Assembly (NCBI GenBank): GCA_035691305.1
Contig: DASSJF010000082.1
Location: 1 to 64,000, forward strand
DNA length: 64,000 bases
DNA from: a bacterium
GTDB taxonomy: Bacteria; Sysuimicrobiota; Sysuimicrobiia; Sysuimicrobiales; Segetimicrobiaceae
Direction: 5' to 3'
Below are positions 24,932 to 33,940 of the stretch, one piece after another (positions within the stretch are counted from its first letter, which is position 1; the number at the start of each line of letters is the position of its first letter). The notes under the pieces were generated by a model that did no database searches, was not told the DNA's origin, and worked only from the letters and a program-made list of their open reading frames with translations. The position numbers were made by a program, and so were the translations under genes.

Positions 24932-26251
24932 ATGGAAATTACGCTCGGCTCCGAGTCAGCCGCCCGCATCCGCGCGGTCTTGGGCGACGACATTGATCTC
25001 TCGCCGGCCGCGGTGCCCCGGGCCCTCGCGCGTCTCGCGGAAGAATCGCCCGCGCTCTATTCAGAAATCCTCGACACGCTTTCGGGGTCAGACGTCCGGC
25101 TCGACAGCGAGCGGACCCTGCACCGCCGTCATCGCCGCAATGCACTCCGGCGCGTGTTGTTCGGCTGGGGTGAGTACGAGAGCGAAGCGGGCGACCGGCT
25201 TGTAGCCAAACGCCGCGTCGCAGCCGCGGTGCCGCTCGCACTCGCCGTCGTAATGCTCGCGACGGCGGGAATCTCCTCGCTGCTCCATCGGCCGACTCGC
25301 CTGCCGGCGGGAAGCGCGCCCTTTCCCGTGACGCAGCCGGCTGGTCTGTCCTTGCGCACCGGACGATCCACGATTGGCCCTCGGTCGGCACGCGAGGGTC
25401 CGTGGTGGCCGCCCGCGTCCGGACACACGGTATTGGCCGCTGCCGCAAAATTTCCGGTGGCGGCTCGCGCGACCCCACAGTTGCCGCCGGTTCCGCCGCT
25501 CGCACTGCAGGGGCCCGGCGGATTCGCATTCGCCGGCGCGCCACTGCCACCGTCGATCGTCTTCAACCGCGCGCCGGCCGACGCGGAGCCGGGCGGTTCG
25601 GCCGTGCGTCGCTCTCCCGTTGTTTATGCCCGTGATGCGACCGGGGACACCGCTCCATCGCCGGAGCCGCGTTCGGCACCGGCGGCACCGCGCGCCTTGC
25701 TCGGTCCTCCAACGCTGAAGGTTGGCGATCGAATCGCCGCGCGGCTCGTGACGGCGGTGATCGTCGCGGCCGACGTCCCGCCCGTGCCCGTGGTCGCCCA
25801 GGGCGGCGACGGCTCAACCTGGCTCGGCTACGCCGGGCTTCAGTCCGATCGCCGGGTTCACATCTCTTTTCGCGCGGTCGATCACGCGGGTGCCAGCTCC
25901 GAGGTCGGCCTGCCGCTCGCGGGGATCAACGGGGTGGCGCTCGATCCCGAAAGCATGTCGCCGGGCCTGCCAGGCCGAGCCGTGATTCGGCCGGGCGCGA
26001 CCGTCGTCGCCTCGATTACGGCTGTTGCGCAGGCCGCGTCCGAGTACGTTCAGGCGGTCGCGCGCGCCGCTCAATTTACGGTGTCCGACGGTGGGACGCA
26101 GATTACCGTAGGTGGACCCGCGCCCGGATGGACGTACGCGGCGTCACACTTCGCCGACATGCTCAACTCGCAGACGGCACGTATCGCAATCGAAACATTC
26201 GAAGTGGGACCGGGCGCGCCGTGCCTCATTCTGATCACCGGAGCTCCTTGA
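24932..26251 (+). CDS. VirB10/TrbI-like membrane protein of the secretion operon
   Basis: A 439-residue protein. It has a soluble N-terminus (residues 1-95), one transmembrane helix (about 96-118, VPLALAVVMLATAGISSLL), a 120-residue proline-rich stretch, and a folded C-terminal domain from about LKVGDRIAARLVTAVI (residue 265). The order inside/helix/proline-rich/beta domain and the G-x-x-I-x-A-x-L-x-T-x-I opening match VirB10/TrbI, but similarity is remote. VirB10 normally spans the envelope and senses ATPase activity. ATG 24932 with GGAG upstream is preferred over TTG 24917. It is the first gene of the operon. Confidence 0.6.
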   Translation: MEITLGSESAARIRAVLGDDIDLSPAAVPRALARLAEESPALYSEILDTLSGSDVRLDSERTLHRRHRRNALRRVLFGWGEYESEAGDRLVAKRRVAAAVPLALAVVMLATAGISSLLHRPTRLPAGSAPFPVTQPAGLSLRTGRSTIGPRSAREGPWWPPASGHTVLAAAAKFPVAARATPQLPPVPPLALQGPGGFAFAGAPLPPSIVFNRAPADAEPGGSAVRRSPVVYARDATGDTAPSPEPRSAPAAPRALLGPPTLKVGDRIAARLVTAVIVAADVPPVPVVAQGGDGSTWLGYAGLQSDRRVHISFRAVDHAGASSEVGLPLAGINGVALDPESMSPGLPGRAVIRPGATVVASITAVAQAASEYVQAVARAAQFTVSDGGTQITVGGPAPGWTYAASHFADMLNSQTARIAIETFEVGPGAPCLILITGAP

Positions 26252-26253
26252 AA

Positions 26254-26553
26254 ATGCGAGCTGTAACGAGCGCTCTGACAGCCGTGATCGTCCTGTCCGG
26301 GACGACACGCGTTTACGCTCAGACGCCCGGCGCCGGCGGTGATCTCTTTGCACCGCTCACCAATCTCTTCAACCAGGCGGCCCTGAGTCTGTCGGGAGCG
26401 TTCGGGCTGGCTTATGCGACGGCGGCGCTGCTCGTCGCCGGCGCGGTGATCATTGCCGATCATCGTAACGGCATCCGGAACGCCCTGTGGGTGATCATCG
26501 GTTCCGTAGTATTGTTCTTCGGCGGGCAGATTATTCGGATGATCCACGGGTAG
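26254..26553 (+). CDS. VirB2/TrbC-like pilin subunit
   Basis: A 99-residue protein with a signal peptide (cleavage near VYAQT, residue 22) and two hydrophobic helices (about residues 48-68 and 74-95) joined by a short charged loop, DHRNG. This is the hallmark of VirB2/TrbC pilins and of pilin-like inner-membrane subunits. It starts 2 bp after the VirB10-like stop and is followed by the VirB3-like gene, the conserved order in conjugation operons. Whether a pilus is built is unknown. Confidence 0.75.
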   Translation: MRAVTSALTAVIVLSGTTRVYAQTPGAGGDLFAPLTNLFNQAALSLSGAFGLAYATAALLVAGAVIIADHRNGIRNALWVIIGSVVLFFGGQIIRMIHG

Positions 26554-26570
26554 GGTCGAGGAGGTACGTT

Positions 26571-26891
26571 GTGCTGCCCCGACATGCCGTGTACCGCAAG
26601 CTGGATGCTCCTGTCACGTTCCTCGGAGTGGAGCTCGAAGACTGGTTCGGGCTCGGCGTGGCGTTCGTGGTGTTGTCCCGGGTGAGTGATCTGCTTGTCG
26701 GACAGGCACTCGGATGGCCTCGTGCCGAGGCCGGGGTGTCCGCGTGCGCCACGGGACTGGTTTTCGCCGCCTGGCGTGGCGTCCGCGAGCGAGCGCCTCG
26801 GCATTTCCTGCGACACTTCCTGGAGTTTGTCGGTGAGCCCGCTTCGTACGAGCTCGTGGCCGATCGGGACGTCAATCCGTACGTCGGTTGA
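26571..26891 (+). CDS. VirB3/TrbD-like membrane protein
   Basis: A 106-residue protein. Its opening, LPRHAVYRKLDAPVTFLGVE, matches the VirB3/TrbD start, where a short R/L-D-x-P-x-x-F-x-G segment leads into one or two membrane helices (residues 26-70). It starts at GTG 26571 behind GAGGAGG. In known systems VirB3 binds VirB4 at the membrane, and here the VirB4-like gene begins 6 bp after its stop. Confidence 0.75.
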   Translation: MLPRHAVYRKLDAPVTFLGVELEDWFGLGVAFVVLSRVSDLLVGQALGWPRAEAGVSACATGLVFAAWRGVRERAPRHFLRHFLEFVGEPASYELVADRDVNPYVG

Positions 26892-26897
26892 CGACTG

Positions 26898-29384
26898 ATG
26901 TGGCCGTTTGAACCGCCCGGAAATCTGACGCGTGAGCTGCCGTACTGGACCATCCGGGACGGCGCCGTCGTGCTTCGTGACGGTAGCTACCGGTTGGGGT
27001 TCGAGCTCAGGCTTCCGGGAACGGAATTGTGGGATGCTGCGCAGCTCGCCCGTAGCAACGACCAGCTTCGAACTTTGTTCAATGCAGCGGTCCCGGAAGG
27101 TGAATGTCTCCGCGTACTGCTCGAAGTGCACGACGATTGCCGCGAGGTGCTTCACGCCCATGCCCAAGTTCCCGCGCGCCCGCAGCAGGAGCGTGTGTTG
27201 GAGCTCCACCGACGCCGGACGGCTGCGCTCGCCGCCGAGCACGATGCCGGCCGCTTCGCGAACTACCGGCTCGTACTGGACCTGTCGTATCATCCTCCGC
27301 GGCGTGCGCGGCGCTGGTGGACGTCGGTGGACGCCGAGACCTACCGGATCCACCAAGTCGAGCTGCACGCGCTTCGGGAAGTAATGACGACACACTGCGC
27401 GCGCTGCGGGTTTAGCGCCTGCCCGCTCGATGATGGCGGACTCTCCGCCGTGATTTGGCGGTTCTTCAACCCCGGCCGAAAGAGGCGGGATAGAGCGCCG
27501 TCGGCCCCGGTAGACATCTCGCTCGAAATCCCCCGGCGGCTCCTGCAAACGGAGCCGTCGTTTGGCCGCGGCTCCCTGCGAACGGCGCTGGTGCGATCCG
27601 ACCTCCACCGTCGATGGGATTTCTTGTGGATGGACGGGTGTGCCCACGCGGTCGTCGCGATGGACGTCCTGCCCGATCGACCCACGACGCCGAACCTCAT
27701 CGCCCCGTTGCTCGAACTGCCCGGCTCCTACTGGCTCATTGTGGAAGCTTGGAACGACCGGCGGTCCGAGCAACTGAAGCGCCTCGAGTTGAAGAGCCGC
27801 TTGAGCCGTCAGGCAGTGCTCGCTCAGGACGGCGGAGATTCGAATGCGCGAGCCGTCGAGCAGCAGGTGGCCGGGGCTCTGGACGTGATGCAGCTGACCG
27901 GCGAGCGCGTGATGCGGGTCGGCGCGGCAGTCGTAGTCCAGGAACCGAGCCCCGAGCGGACGCGTGAGGCCGCCCGCCGGGCCCTTGACGCGTTCCGACA
28001 AATTCCCGGCGTGGACGCGCGCATTGAATCGGTCGCGCTTCGACGACAGTTCTTTCAACTGGCGCCCTTCAGCGGACTGCCCAACGAACGGTTGCTTCGC
28101 ATGCTGACAAGCAACGCCGCCGATTTCTTCCCATGCGCAGCGCCCTGGCGCGGAGCCGAACGCCCGGTGTGTCTGTTCACGACCCGCGCGCATAGTCTCG
28201 TTGCGCTCGATCCGTTCGACCCGCGCCTTCCGTCGTGGAACGCCGTCGTGGTCGGCGAGTCCGGAGGCGGCAAAACTCACTTTGCCCTCGCCTGGCTGTC
28301 TCGCCTGTTGGTGCTCGAGCCCGTCGTGTTCATCGTGGACAAGGGCGGCGCCTACCGGACCTTTTGCCACGTGTACGGCGGCCAGCACGTGCATATCGAT
28401 CCGGGCGCAGACGTGTCGATCAATCCGTTCGCGCTGCTGCCCGGAGAAACCGAACCCGATCCCGCGCATCTCGGGCTACTCCGGGCGCTGATCGCGCTGA
28501 TGGTTGCGGAGCCCGGCGAGGCGCCGGGGCGCAGGGAAATGGCACTGATCGACGACGCGATCCGGCAGGCGTACGCGCGTGCCGGCGGCGCGCCGGTCTT
28601 TCTTCATGATGTGTGCCACACGCTGCGGACATTCGAGCAGGCGGGCGCACGGGGGGCGGGGACCGACGATTGGCGTACGGCGGCGGACCTTGCCGGGCGC
28701 TTGGATCTGTGGATCCACGATGGCGTGTACGGGCGTCTGCTCGACCGGCCGTCCACGATGGATTTGCGGGCCGATATCGTCTGCTTCGACACCGAGGGCC
28801 TCGATGAACAATACCCGGAACTCGCGCCGATTGTCGCGCTGCTCGCGAACCATCTGATCTATCAGCGCGTGCGTTCCGACCGCGGCCGTCTCAAGTATGT
28901 CGTGAGCGATGAAACATGGGCGTCGTTGCTCAACCGGGTCGCGGCGGAGTCCCTCGTCGGGATGTTTCGCCGGTTTCGGAAATTTGGTGCCGGGATTATG
29001 GCCATCAGCCAAAGACTGGGTGACTTCGAGAACGAACACGCGCGCGGGATTTTGGAGAACGCGCCGCTCAAGGTGCTGACGCGAGCGGCCGATATCGACC
29101 GCGTGGCGCCGCTTCTCAATCTCAACGACCAACACCGGATGCTGTGGAAAAGTCTCACGCAGCGGCCCGGTGTGCTCAACGAAGTGCTCGTGCTCCTCGA
29201 CCTACTGGAGGGGCGGGAGGGCGGCGTCGTCGTTCTGCGCGAGATTCCCGAAGACTATCTGATCGGCACGACGACCGCGGCCGAATGCCTCGAGCGCGAC
29301 CGCCTCGCTGCGAAAATCGGCGCATGGCCGGCCATTGACGAGCTGGCGCGTCGGCGGAGGGAACGATGTGGATCCGTAGGATGA
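26898..29384 (+). CDS. VirB4/TrbE-family ATPase
   Basis: An 828-residue motor ATPase. Walker A is GESGGGKT (Lys459) and Walker B YVVSDETW (Asp671-Glu672). Both sit in the C-terminal FtsK/HerA-like half, which also has the expected VFIVDKGGAYR and MAISQRLGDFEN segments. The N-terminal half (residues 1-430) is the CagE/TrbE/VirB4 domain. All catalytic features are intact, so the machine should be energised. VirB4 is the universal ATPase of type IV secretion. Its 3' end overlaps the next gene by 19 bp. Confidence 0.92.
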   Translation: MWPFEPPGNLTRELPYWTIRDGAVVLRDGSYRLGFELRLPGTELWDAAQLARSNDQLRTLFNAAVPEGECLRVLLEVHDDCREVLHAHAQVPARPQQERVLELHRRRTAALAAEHDAGRFANYRLVLDLSYHPPRRARRWWTSVDAETYRIHQVELHALREVMTTHCARCGFSACPLDDGGLSAVIWRFFNPGRKRRDRAPSAPVDISLEIPRRLLQTEPSFGRGSLRTALVRSDLHRRWDFLWMDGCAHAVVAMDVLPDRPTTPNLIAPLLELPGSYWLIVEAWNDRRSEQLKRLELKSRLSRQAVLAQDGGDSNARAVEQQVAGALDVMQLTGERVMRVGAAVVVQEPSPERTREAARRALDAFRQIPGVDARIESVALRRQFFQLAPFSGLPNERLLRMLTSNAADFFPCAAPWRGAERPVCLFTTRAHSLVALDPFDPRLPSWNAVVVGESGGGKTHFALAWLSRLLVLEPVVFIVDKGGAYRTFCHVYGGQHVHIDPGADVSINPFALLPGETEPDPAHLGLLRALIALMVAEPGEAPGRREMALIDDAIRQAYARAGGAPVFLHDVCHTLRTFEQAGARGAGTDDWRTAADLAGRLDLWIHDGVYGRLLDRPSTMDLRADIVCFDTEGLDEQYPELAPIVALLANHLIYQRVRSDRGRLKYVVSDETWASLLNRVAAESLVGMFRRFRKFGAGIMAISQRLGDFENEHARGILENAPLKVLTRAADIDRVAPLLNLNDQHRMLWKSLTQRPGVLNEVLVLLDLLEGREGGVVVLREIPEDYLIGTTTAAECLERDRLAAKIGAWPAIDELARRRRERCGSVG

Positions 29385-30367
29385 GCCGGGTGCTGCGGGT
29401 TTGTGCCATCGCGGCCGGCCTGGCCGGTTTTCCGTTGCTCTGCACGTTCGGCGCGGCGGCTCAGATTGCCCCACCGCCATTTCTTCCGTGGCCCCCGGCG
29501 ATTCCGGACCCCGCCGGACCTGCGTGGCCCGGATCTGCTCCGTCCGGGGGCGCGATCGGCCCGGCCGCCGCGATCGCGCTCGGAGACGTTATCGCGGTCG
29601 TGCAGGCCGGCGTAGACAAACTCCGTCAGTTCATGGAGTCGCTGCGCGAAACCGCAGCCGCGGCCCTGGCGCAAATCGTGCTACCGCTTCCGATCGGGGT
29701 CCCTGGGCCCGTCGCGCCCGCCGACGTGCTGACACAACTGGCGGGCCTGCCCGACGCGTGGCGTTCGATCATTGCCGGCGCGTTGGCGAAACTCCGGCCG
29801 CTCGATCTAGCGGATGCGGCCCAGACCCGGCGTCGACGGGACATCGCCGGCAGCCCTCAACTGTCCCACGAGGCCGTTACGATCGCGGCGGCGGACCAGC
29901 AGCTCATCGCCGGTGCCGCCCAACAGGAGATCGCCGCCGCCTCCACGCAGGCGCTTGCCTCAGCGGCCGCCGGCGACACCTCGCTGCCTCTCGCGGTCGC
30001 GGCGGCGCAGAGCGCGGCGGATATGCTGGCATCCGGCGCCCGAGATCTCCCCAGTTCGCGCGCCGGCATCGAGTTGCTCGTGGCGGGCGCGGGCGCCGGT
30101 CTGCGAGATCAGGCGGCCCTCACGACCGCCCTCGCGGACCGCCTTGTCGGCCTCATGCAGCAGTCCGCCCAATTGAGCAGCCAGATCGGCGGCCTCGCCT
30201 CGGCGACGGGGCTCTTCACCGAGCGTGCGCTCGAGCGGGATCGAGACGCTCTCGACGCCCGTCTCGGACTCGCGGACGCCGCCCGCGGCGGCACCGATTT
30301 CCTGCGGCAACTGCTTCTCGGGGCGGGCGAGCCGGCCGATGAGATTCGGATCGGGCCGCTGTACTGA
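29366..30367 (+). CDS. Exported helical protein, VirB5/TrbJ-like by position
   Basis: A 333-residue protein with a signal peptide (MWIRRMSRVLRVCAIAAGLA, cleavage near GAAAQIA). A proline-rich segment follows, then a long alanine/glutamine-rich helical region (residues 180-310) with heptad-like spacing. It has no enzymatic motif. TrbJ and VirB5 proteins have the same signal peptide plus helical design and often lie between VirB4 and VirB6, as here. Sequence identity is too low to be sure. It starts within the end of the VirB4 gene with AGGG upstream. Confidence 0.55.
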   Translation: MWIRRMSRVLRVCAIAAGLAGFPLLCTFGAAAQIAPPPFLPWPPAIPDPAGPAWPGSAPSGGAIGPAAAIALGDVIAVVQAGVDKLRQFMESLRETAAAALAQIVLPLPIGVPGPVAPADVLTQLAGLPDAWRSIIAGALAKLRPLDLADAAQTRRRRDIAGSPQLSHEAVTIAAADQQLIAGAAQQEIAAASTQALASAAAGDTSLPLAVAAAQSAADMLASGARDLPSSRAGIELLVAGAGAGLRDQAALTTALADRLVGLMQQSAQLSSQIGGLASATGLFTERALERDRDALDARLGLADAARGGTDFLRQLLLGAGEPADEIRIGPLY

Positions 30368-30376
30368 GCGCTGCCG

Positions 30377-31420
30377 GTGACCGGCCTCGAGCACGGCATC
30401 GCAGACGTCTTTGCGTCGTTTGACGCCTGGTTGGTCACGACCGGCGCGACCGCGTCTATCATGCGGCTGGCCTGGGCTGTGCTGTCGGTCGTCTGGCTCG
30501 CCCACATCGCGGTCTCCACGAGGCCGGGCCGCGAGCCCGACTTAGTCGGCGCGTTTGCGCGCTTGCTGCTGGTGGGAGGGTTGCTCTCGGGAATCGGCGG
30601 GTTGACCCGCGCGATTCTTCTCGGCTTCGAAACGTTTCGGAGCGCCGGTGCGGCCGTCCTGGACGGCCTCATCGGGCAGACGTGGAGTCAATTTGTGCAG
30701 AGTACGCTGATTCCCCAGTTCGGTCAGATGCTCCGCGTATCGTCGGCGTGGTTCGTCTATCCGTGGGCCATCGCCGTGCTGGTCGCCGGCGCGGGATTGG
30801 GCGTCGTGCTCTTTGGGATCGGCACCGCGGTGTATCTGGCCATTCTTTTTTTCGCGCATCTCACGCTGCTCGTGGCTCTGTTCCTTGCCCCCGTGGCGAT
30901 CGCGCTCCTGGCCGCTCCCTCGACGCAACGATGGACGGCCCGGTGGGCGCTGATCGTCGTGCGGGTGGGGCTCGTGGTATTCTGCGTGCGGCTGGTACAC
31001 GCCGCGGCACTGTACCTCGCTGTCATTGTACCCTTTCGCGAGGTCGCCGCCGCTCTTCCAACCGATCCGCAGAGCGGCACGGGACTCGCCGGCTTTGGCG
31101 CGATCTTGTGGCGGCTCGCCGTGCTCCTGTTCCTCATGCTCGTCGGTACGGTGATCGGGGTATACGCAATGCTTCGCGTCGAACGGCTCGTTGCCCAGTT
31201 TGTCGACAGTCCCTCGTTCGGGCAGTCCGTGCTGGCCGGGCCGATGTGGGCCCGCGGTCAGATTGCCGTGGCGTACGCGCGCGCCGCCCGCGGCGTGCCC
31301 GAGGCAAGCGTCGGCGCGGGGGCGGGGGGGTTCCTCGAGCAGCGCGCAGCGGCGGATCAGGGGGCTGGTGGTGCGCAGGACGCCGCGGCGCTGCGCGGCA
31401 GTCGCCGGCCGTGGCAGTGA
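30377..31420 (+). CDS. VirB6/TrbL-like polytopic channel protein
   Basis: A 347-residue membrane protein with about six helices between residues 25 and 265 (for example VLVAGAGLGVVLFGIGTAVY and LAILFFAHLTLLVALFLAPV). A Gly/Ala-rich polar C-terminal tail of about 70 residues follows. The helices before a central loop followed by the LFLAPVAIALL segment resemble VirB6/TrbL, the inner-membrane channel of type IV systems. Position after VirB4- and VirB5-like genes supports this. It starts at GTG 30377; its TGA overlaps the GTG of the next gene. Confidence 0.72.
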   Translation: MTGLEHGIADVFASFDAWLVTTGATASIMRLAWAVLSVVWLAHIAVSTRPGREPDLVGAFARLLLVGGLLSGIGGLTRAILLGFETFRSAGAAVLDGLIGQTWSQFVQSTLIPQFGQMLRVSSAWFVYPWAIAVLVAGAGLGVVLFGIGTAVYLAILFFAHLTLLVALFLAPVAIALLAAPSTQRWTARWALIVVRVGLVVFCVRLVHAAALYLAVIVPFREVAAALPTDPQSGTGLAGFGAILWRLAVLLFLMLVGTVIGVYAMLRVERLVAQFVDSPSFGQSVLAGPMWARGQIAVAYARAARGVPEASVGAGAGGFLEQRAAADQGAGGAQDAAALRGSRRPWQ

Positions 31421-32007
31421 AGCGGCGCGCGAGCCGGTGGCGGGTGGTTCTCGGAACAGCGATCGTGGCGTGGTTGGTGTGGACGCCCGTTTCCGCCCGC
31501 GGGCAGTTGATCCCGGCCGGCTTCAGCGCGGCTGTCCTGTCGTTTGTCGACGCCGCGGCCGGACGGGTCGAAGTCGTCCGCCACTGGCCCGACGCTCCGG
31601 TGGATGTCAGCGTGTATCCCTACGTCCCGTACTTCTGGAGCGGCTGTCCGGGGGTCGGTGCGGTCATGATTCTTGTGACGGCACCGGGCCGCATCGATCA
31701 CGGCTCCTCGGTCGTACCGGACGATCCGATCGCGGTCGCGGCGGGCAACCGCCTGGCGGAAGCCGTCCGGCGTGGGTCGATGGGGCCGGTCGATACGCCG
31801 GAGCTCCGGCAGGTCGTTTCGGGCCTTCGCGCTCCGGGAGATCCTATCTTTGAAGCCGCGAAGTCGCTCGCTCCCGCCATTGCCGATCTGAGGACTTATG
31901 AACGGCGCGGGTACGCCGTCTTCGCCTTCGTCGTGTGGCAGGGCTGGCGGTGCGGCGTGGTCGTTCGTGCCGTTCCTGAAGGATACGGCATCCCTTTCGT
32001 CCGCTGA
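31417..32007 (+). CDS. Exported protein of unknown function inside the secretion operon
   Basis: A 196-residue protein with an N-terminal signal anchor or signal peptide (WRVVLGTAIVAWLVWTPVSA, cleavage near SARGQ). The mature domain of about 165 residues has two cysteines (WSGCPGVG and WRCGVV) and a beta-rich C-terminus. It matches no VirB class I can name. Its start overlaps the VirB6-like stop by 3 bp, and the coupling protein follows 1 bp after its own stop, so it is fully embedded and is probably a structural part of the apparatus. It could stand in for VirB8 or VirB9; that is conjecture. Confidence 0.6.
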   Translation: MKRRASRWRVVLGTAIVAWLVWTPVSARGQLIPAGFSAAVLSFVDAAAGRVEVVRHWPDAPVDVSVYPYVPYFWSGCPGVGAVMILVTAPGRIDHGSSVVPDDPIAVAAGNRLAEAVRRGSMGPVDTPELRQVVSGLRAPGDPIFEAAKSLAPAIADLRTYERRGYAVFAFVVWQGWRCGVVVRAVPEGYGIPFVR

Positions 32008-32008
32008 G

Positions 32009-33895
32009 ATGTCGGTCCGTTCATCCGCTTCACGAGACGCCCGTTTTGCGCGACGTCGCGAACTCTGCCGGCGCCTTCGGCCGTCCCTGACGGCGTGGTT
32101 CCCGCTGGGTTACCTTCCTCCGTGGCCGGCGGCCCTCGCCTGGTGGCGCCGGTTCTCGCGATCCGCGGCGCCGGCGTGCCTGCGCGGTCCTCGCCTGTGT
32201 CTGCCCGCCGCGGATCTCGCAAGACACGTCTTGATCACTGGACTTACCGGCGCCCACAAGACGACCGCGGTCATACTGCCGGCGCTTGCGGATGCGGCGG
32301 CGGCGGGTGTGTCGGCCGTGGCTTTTGATCTCAAGTACGGCGAACGCGACAGCCTCGCCGGCGCGATTCCGGAGTGGTGGCGCCACGGCCGCGCCGTGCT
32401 CGTCTACGCTCCGCTGGACGGCGCCTCCCTGCGGTGGAATCCGCTCGGCGCATGCCGCTCGATGGGCGACGCCTATGCGCTTGCGGTGCACCTCTTTCCC
32501 GACGATGCTCGGGAAACGGCGGACTTCGGTTATTGGACGGGCGCCGAGCGGCACGTCTGCGCGGCGCTCGTTTGGGGCGTGGTGACGGACGGCGGCGCGC
32601 CCTCCATCGCGCGCCTGCGTGCGCTTGCCGAGGCCGGCCCGGACGCGGTCGTCGCGTATCTCCGCCGGCATCCGCGCGCAGGAGAGATCAACGCGCGCCT
32701 CGGTGCCTATGGCGCCATGCTGCCGAAAGACCGGGCGGGCATCCTGCAGGGAATCGCAGCCCGCCTGGAGCCGTGGGCTGACGAACGTGTTGCTTTGTCC
32801 ACCGCGGATCCCGGCGACAATCAGGCGCCGGACGCGATTTCACTCGCGCGGCTGCGCCGCGAGCCGACACTGCTGCTGATCGGGGTGCCGCAGGCCGCCC
32901 TCTTACGGCTCCGTCCCGTTTGTCAGCTCTTCATGCGGATGCTCGCCGCGGAGATGCTGCAGCCGCGCGGGGGTGACGAGACGGTTCCGGTGGTGTACGT
33001 CCTCGAAGAGCTGCCGGCGTGGGGTCCGCTGCCCGGTCTGGCGGACCATTTGGCGACGTTCCGGAGCCGCGACGTGGCCATTGTCGCGACGGTGCAGAGC
33101 GAGGCTCAGGGCGAAGCCGTCTATGGGGCAAGCGGCTGGGCGGCGATCTCGGCCAATTTCGTTACGAAGATCTACTTGTCGTCATTGGCGGATCCGGACG
33201 CGGAACGCTTGAGCCACGCCCTCGGCACGACAACGGTTGCGCGGACGTCGCACAGTCGGGTCTGGGGTGGAAACGGCCGTCGGGACGCCGCGCAGACGCA
33301 CCTGGTGGAGGTACCGCTCAGCAAGCCTGAGGACCTTCAAGGCATCGACACGGCGGAGGATGAGATCTTGCTGCGGTGCTCCCGTCTGCCGCCGGCGCGC
33401 TTGTGGTGTCCGCCGTTTCACGCGCGTTTCCCGTACGCGGGGCTGATTCCGGAGATCGCCCCGTCGACCGTGGAGATTGCGATCAGGCATCGGCTCCGGT
33501 CGTCGGGCGACGCGCTCACAGCGTCGCCCAAGGGAGCGATGCCGGCTCCCGTCGAGGCGGGCGGCGCTGTTCTTCCTGTGGTTGCGGCTGACGATGCCGA
33601 CACTCTGAACGGTTTCGTCCGAGCTCTCCTGGGCAGCGACCGCGATGGCCCCGATCCTCATGTTGTGTGTCGCGGAGATCGCGCGGTTGAGGTGCGGGTC
33701 CAACCCGCGGTGGCTTTTCGGTTGTTGGGCGGGCGCGAGAGAGCGCCGGCGGTTGTGCACCGATGGGTAGCCCTTCGGTGGGTGCGACGCGTGCAGCCGC
33801 TCTTTGTGCTCGAGCGACGCGCGGTGGAGGCGTTGGAGCCGCAGCTACTGCGCCGCCTTGTCACTCACATGGGCCGGCACACGCGGTTGACCTGA
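32009..33895 (+). CDS. VirD4/TraG-like coupling ATPase
   Basis: A 628-residue protein with coupling-protein hallmarks. The P-loop region is GLTGAHKT (residues 78-85, Lys84), followed by FDLKYGERDSLAG, RWNPLG, GYWTGAERHVCAAL and a Walker B-like VVYVLEELP near residue 330. The segment TVQSEAQGEAVYG is the TraG/VirD4 sensor region. His replaces the second glycine of the P-loop. Unlike VirD4 it has little N-terminal membrane region: one weak hydrophobic stretch near residues 35-45. The last 150 residues look like a separate domain. In known systems the coupling protein selects DNA or protein substrates. Confidence 0.85.
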   Translation: MSVRSSASRDARFARRRELCRRLRPSLTAWFPLGYLPPWPAALAWWRRFSRSAAPACLRGPRLCLPAADLARHVLITGLTGAHKTTAVILPALADAAAAGVSAVAFDLKYGERDSLAGAIPEWWRHGRAVLVYAPLDGASLRWNPLGACRSMGDAYALAVHLFPDDARETADFGYWTGAERHVCAALVWGVVTDGGAPSIARLRALAEAGPDAVVAYLRRHPRAGEINARLGAYGAMLPKDRAGILQGIAARLEPWADERVALSTADPGDNQAPDAISLARLRREPTLLLIGVPQAALLRLRPVCQLFMRMLAAEMLQPRGGDETVPVVYVLEELPAWGPLPGLADHLATFRSRDVAIVATVQSEAQGEAVYGASGWAAISANFVTKIYLSSLADPDAERLSHALGTTTVARTSHSRVWGGNGRRDAAQTHLVEVPLSKPEDLQGIDTAEDEILLRCSRLPPARLWCPPFHARFPYAGLIPEIAPSTVEIAIRHRLRSSGDALTASPKGAMPAPVEAGGAVLPVVAADDADTLNGFVRALLGSDRDGPDPHVVCRGDRAVEVRVQPAVAFRLLGGRERAPAVVHRWVALRWVRRVQPLFVLERRAVEALEPQLLRRLVTHMGRHTRLT

Positions 33896-33940
33896 GTGCG
33901 GTCGAGCGCGATAAGATCACATGCGCAGGAGCACACGGCG

